Program-made: the position numbers and the translations under genes | The notes under the pieces: model-generated | Seen by the model: the letters and a program-made list of their open reading frames with translations, nothing else | Databases searched by the model: none | What the model was told of the DNA's origin: nothing | Shown here: positions 30,880 through 32,346 of the stretch, one piece after another | How the letters are laid out: each line of letters starts with the position of its first letter | How positions within the stretch are numbered: position 1 is the stretch's first letter | Assembly (NCBI GenBank): GCA_003315655.1 | Contig: NIZT01000057.1 | Location: 1 to 32,346 of the forward strand | Reading direction: 5' to 3' | DNA length: 32,346 bases | Source: Candidatus Methanobinarius endosymbioticus | Lineage (GTDB): Archaea; Methanobacteriota; Methanobacteria; Methanobacteriales; Methanobacteriaceae

Positions 30880-32207
30880 TTAACCACCTCATCAACATTG
30901 TATTGTGAACTATTATTTGCGTATTTTTCAGCATTATAAAAGTAATAAATAATTATTCCAATTCCTAATAAATAAAATATCCACACTGAAAGGTCAGTTG
31001 GTCCAGTTTCAGTCCATATTACTGTTTGTCCTAATAATATACCATAAAAGGCACTAACCACACTTTTAACGTGTTTTTGAATGAAATGTAATAATTTTAA
31101 AATAGTTCCAATAACAAACATCTGCATAACCATGCCTATCCAACCAAAGTCAAGTATGGCTGGTCCAAATATGGTTGAAGTTATAGAATGTGTTTTTCCT
31201 AAAACAAATTCCCCAACAATAACACGGGGGTCTACTGATTCAAAAAATCCAGTTAATGTATAATAAAATAATTCTCCATGAGTAGAACCAGGTAAAGGAA
31301 TGGTTCTATCTAATACATTTAATGTAAATCCTACTCTGTATGATACTAATTCTAATGCATTCAATCTCCATTGTTGCCATTCAATAGATTGCATAGCTAT
31401 AAATCCTATAACAACTAATATGGCTAATATTATAACACCAAAAATGATTTGGTATTTTATTTTCATATTTCTTGAATAATACAATGTAATGAAAACACTT
31501 AATAAAATAGCTATTGGAGTAGTTCTATATCCTGTTAGGGCAAAAAATCCTAATCCTATGATTAACAGCAAATAATAGATTTTTTTATTGCATTTTGCTA
31601 AAAGTAGATTTATTCCTATTATAAAGAATATATATGAAAATAACCATATTTTGGAAGCAACTTTTGCTTTTAAAACACCACTAAAAAGAGGAATTCCTCC
31701 CAGAATCCAAAAATTAATTATCTGTAGTATTATTCCAATTAAAACAATAGCTAATATAAATAATTCAATATATTTTCCTCTTTTATATTCTTCAAATTTG
31801 CAGCCACCAAATTTAGTTGAATCAAATTTAAATTTATCAGATATAAATTTGTCAGAAATAGAGTTATTAGGTTTAGATTTATTTTTAAAATAATCTTTTA
31901 TATTAAAAAATAAAAAAGATGTTAATTTTTTTTCTTTAATGGTTTTTATAGTATTAATCTTATTTTTAAAACCATTAGAAAATTTAGATAATATTTTAGG
32001 GAAATTTACTCCAAGTATAAAAAAAATGATTCCTATTATAATACAATGATACACTTGAAATGATGGACTAGGTAATTCATCAGAAAAATATAGCATGGGT
32101 ATAGCTATAAGAACAAAAAGTAAAATGAATAGTATTAGTATATATGGATTAAAAATATCTATATTATTGATTTTATCCATTAATTTCTCTTTATTTTTTA
32201 GATTCAT
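30876..32207 (-). CDS. Wzy-like oligosaccharide repeat-unit polymerase (O-antigen polymerase family)
   Basis: This 443-residue protein has about 12 hydrophobic segments (for example PYILILFILLFVLIAIPMLY, YHCIIIGIIFFILGVNFPK, ELFILAIVLIGIILQIINFW) and a charged cytoplasmic stretch at about 80-140. GLGFFALTGYRTTPIAILLS and the large outside loop with ESVDPRVIVGEFVLGKTHSI and FGPAILDFGWIGMVMQ resemble archaeal putative O-antigen polymerases. Such enzymes join lipid-linked repeat units of a surface polysaccharide. It is the first gene seen in a minus-strand operon with the MurG-like enzyme. AGGA precedes ATG 32207, and a TATA-like ATATATAAAATA lies about 60-70 bases upstream of that. Assignment rests on topology and a few motifs. 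Confidence 0.75.
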   Translation of the reverse strand: MNLKNKEKLMDKINNIDIFNPYILILFILLFVLIAIPMLYFSDELPSPSFQVYHCIIIGIIFFILGVNFPKILSKFSNGFKNKINTIKTIKEKKLTSFLFFNIKDYFKNKSKPNNSISDKFISDKFKFDSTKFGGCKFEEYKRGKYIELFILAIVLIGIILQIINFWILGGIPLFSGVLKAKVASKIWLFSYIFFIIGINLLLAKCNKKIYYLLLIIGLGFFALTGYRTTPIAILLSVFITLYYSRNMKIKYQIIFGVIILAILVVIGFIAMQSIEWQQWRLNALELVSYRVGFTLNVLDRTIPLPGSTHGELFYYTLTGFFESVDPRVIVGEFVLGKTHSITSTIFGPAILDFGWIGMVMQMFVIGTILKLLHFIQKHVKSVVSAFYGILLGQTVIWTETGPTDLSVWIFYLLGIGIIIYYFYNAEKYANNSSQYNVDEVVN

Positions 32208-32346
32208 ATGAATTCCTGACTATAATATTTAGCTTAATATTTATATTATTTATATTTTATATATTTTTTATATTTCTACATATTCTAATTATTACTAGTT
32301 ATTTTTAATTATTCTTAATTATATTTTTAATTTTTTATATATTACT
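32208..32346 (-). promoter_or_regulatory. Upstream region of the polysaccharide operon
   Basis: This AT-rich stretch runs to the window edge. No gene is seen. A TATA-like ATATATAAAATA on the minus strand could drive the two-gene operon. Confidence 0.35.

Overview
The window looks like a chromosome segment of a Methanobrevibacter-like archaeon (Methanobacteriales). It is very AT-rich, with long A/T intergenic stretches. Ribosome binding sites are GGTG/GAGG-type and promoters carry archaeal TATA boxes. Lineage-specific genes include archaeal uS15, a Kae1-Bud32 fusion, archaeal CobT, the aconitase-X subunit of phosphomevalonate dehydratase, and a coenzyme F390 synthetase remnant. A pseudomurein-binding-repeat protein points to an organism with a pseudomurein wall. 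These family assignments come from reading the translations; no database search was run.

Layout. 1-1084: gene-poor AT-rich DNA with a widely spaced inverted repeat. 1085-7972: a block of broken surface-protein (adhesin-like) genes with a small XRE regulator and a frameshifted DUF4013 membrane protein between them. 7973-8452: a 49-bp perfect inverted repeat, then tRNA-Val(UAC). 8889-12259: intact ilvE, uppP and cobT, followed by a frameshifted TetR gene. 12927-15878: two more broken adhesin-like genes. 16069-17736: the intact Kae1-Bud32 gene. 17790-19223: a decayed F390 synthetase gene. 19332-23536: intact XTP pyrophosphatase, rpsO, archaeal RecJ-like DHH protein and aconitase X. 23635-24515: a decayed PD-(D/E)XK transposase/Rpn-like gene. 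24725-25957: a KefB-type antiporter. 26687-27787: a frameshifted pseudomurein-binding protein. 28505-29620: a radical SAM/HhH protein. 29677-32207: a MurG-like glycosyltransferase and a Wzy-like polymerase in one operon.

The main theme is the contrast between intact housekeeping genes and damaged accessory genes. All five large adhesin-like loci, the pseudomurein-binding protein, the DUF4013 gene, the TetR gene, the F390 synthetase and the Rpn-like gene are broken. Several breaks fall in 6-7 nt A or T runs and could be repaired by one base, while equally long runs in the core genes are intact. This fits pseudogenisation or slippage-based variation of the surface-protein repertoire better than uniform sequencing error, although error cannot be excluded from one sequence.

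The intact envelope genes (uppP, Wzy-like polymerase, MurG-like glycosyltransferase) could belong to lipid-linked cell-surface glycan synthesis. ilvE, cobT and aconitase X serve branched-chain amino acid, cobamide and isoprenoid-lipid metabolism. The best candidates for something undescribed are the 49-bp inverted repeat at 8027-8235 and the paired dyads at 26241-26350.
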